This document shows, piece by piece, positions 6,596 through 6,751 of a stretch of DNA of 6,751 nucleotides; within the stretch, counting starts at the first letter, position 1; each line of letters opens with the position of its first letter. A model generated the notes under the pieces. The model was not told the origin of the DNA and made no database searches. It saw nothing but the letters and a program-made list of their open reading frames with translations. The translations under genes and the position numbers were made by a program. Source of the DNA: Flavobacteriaceae bacterium (GTDB lineage Bacteria > Bacteroidota > Bacteroidia > Flavobacteriales > Flavobacteriaceae); NCBI GenBank assembly GCA_015489265.1, contig WFZY01000086.1:1-6751 (forward strand), read 5' to 3'.

Positions 6596-6635
6596 AAAAA
6601 GCCCGTCCGGACATTCGTCCGGACGGGCTTTTTTT
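6596..6635. terminator. Strong intrinsic terminator after nifJ
   Basis: A perfect 12-base-pair stem, GCCCGTCCGGAC (6601-6612) with GTCCGGACGGGC (6617-6628), has loop ATTC. A5 precedes it and T7 (6629-6635) follows. It starts 18 bases after the nifJ stop. The flanking A-tract means it could also terminate transcription coming from the other side. Confidence 0.95.
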
Positions 6636-6637
6636 AT

Positions 6638-6645
6638 TATATTTG
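6638..6645 (+). promoter_or_regulatory. -7 promoter element for tRNA-Leu
   Basis: TATATTTG matches TAnnTTTG and lies 13 bases before the tRNA, a fitting distance for a short precursor leader. The matching -33 position falls inside the terminator stem (about 6616-6619) and shows no TTTG, so the upstream half is weak or absent. Confidence rests on the -7 match and position. Confidence 0.6.
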
Positions 6646-6658
6646 CAGCACCATTATA

Positions 6659-6742
6659 GCCCGAATGGCGGAATTGGTAGACGCGCATGATTCAGGGTCA
6701 TGTGTCCGCAAGGACGTGCAGGTTCGATTCCTGTTTCGGGCA
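6659..6742 (+). tRNA. tRNA-Leu (anticodon CAG)
   Basis: The 84-base cloverleaf is complete. The acceptor stem GCCCGAA (6659-6665) pairs with TTCGGGC (6735-6741), with A6742 as the discriminator. The anticodon stem CATGA/TCATG (6686-6690, 6698-6702) carries loop TTCAGGG with CAG at 6693-6695. The long class II variable arm has stem GTCC/GGAC (6704-6707, 6712-6715). The T arm GCAGG/CCTGT encloses TTCGATT. The 3' CCA is not encoded (ACAA follows), so it must be added after transcription. It reads CUG, which is sparingly used here; nifJ Leu codons are mostly TTA/TTG, with CTG at Leu792, 933, 996 and the last residue, 1174. Confidence 0.97.
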
Positions 6743-6751
6743 CAATTATAA

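Noticed and set aside
6659..6751. tRNA gene as an integration site for a mobile element
   Set aside because: No duplicated tRNA 3' end, integrase or other mobile gene is visible; the window ends nine bases past the tRNA.

Overview
The window looks like an ordinary chromosomal segment of a low-GC member of the Bacteroidota. Four things point there. The first gene ends in a type IX secretion (T9SS) type A sorting domain. Several upstream regions carry the Bacteroidota -7 promoter element TAnnTTTG. The genes have A/T-rich leaders with no Shine-Dalgarno sequence. One gap holds a short hairpin repeat of a type I associate with Bacteroidota intergenic DNA. A full-length pyruvate:ferredoxin oxidoreductase suggests anaerobic or facultatively anaerobic carbon metabolism. 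The exact genus cannot be read from this sequence.

Layout: bases 1-1494 (+) are the 3' part of a secreted, modular, repeat-built surface or extracellular protein that is cut off by the window edge. It converges on a small minus-strand gene (1565-1981), and a bidirectional terminator (1518-1547) separates the two. The small gene encodes a free-standing homologue of the editing domain of archaeal threonyl-tRNA synthetase. A 215-base A/T-rich gap with the hairpin repeat follows, then a second minus-strand gene (2197-2850) for an HD-family nucleotide pyrophosphohydrolase-like protein of the YedJ/YpgQ type. A 202-base divergent promoter region separates it from nifJ (3053-6577, +), a complete single-chain pyruvate:ferredoxin oxidoreductase with a near-ideal promoter. 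After a strong terminator (6596-6635) comes tRNA-Leu(CAG) (6659-6742), whose -7 promoter element lies just beyond the terminator T-tract.

The genes do not form an obvious single pathway. nifJ appears to be a monocistronic metabolic gene. The two small minus-strand genes both resemble quality-control enzymes (tRNA proofreading and nucleotide-pool cleaning), but a functional link between them is only a guess. I found no CRISPR array, insertion sequence, phage gene or toxin-antitoxin pair, and no convincing previously undescribed system. The points most worth a second look are the stand-alone ThrRS-editing-like protein, which has replacements at the expected catalytic positions, and the repeated A/T-rich boxes upstream of two genes.
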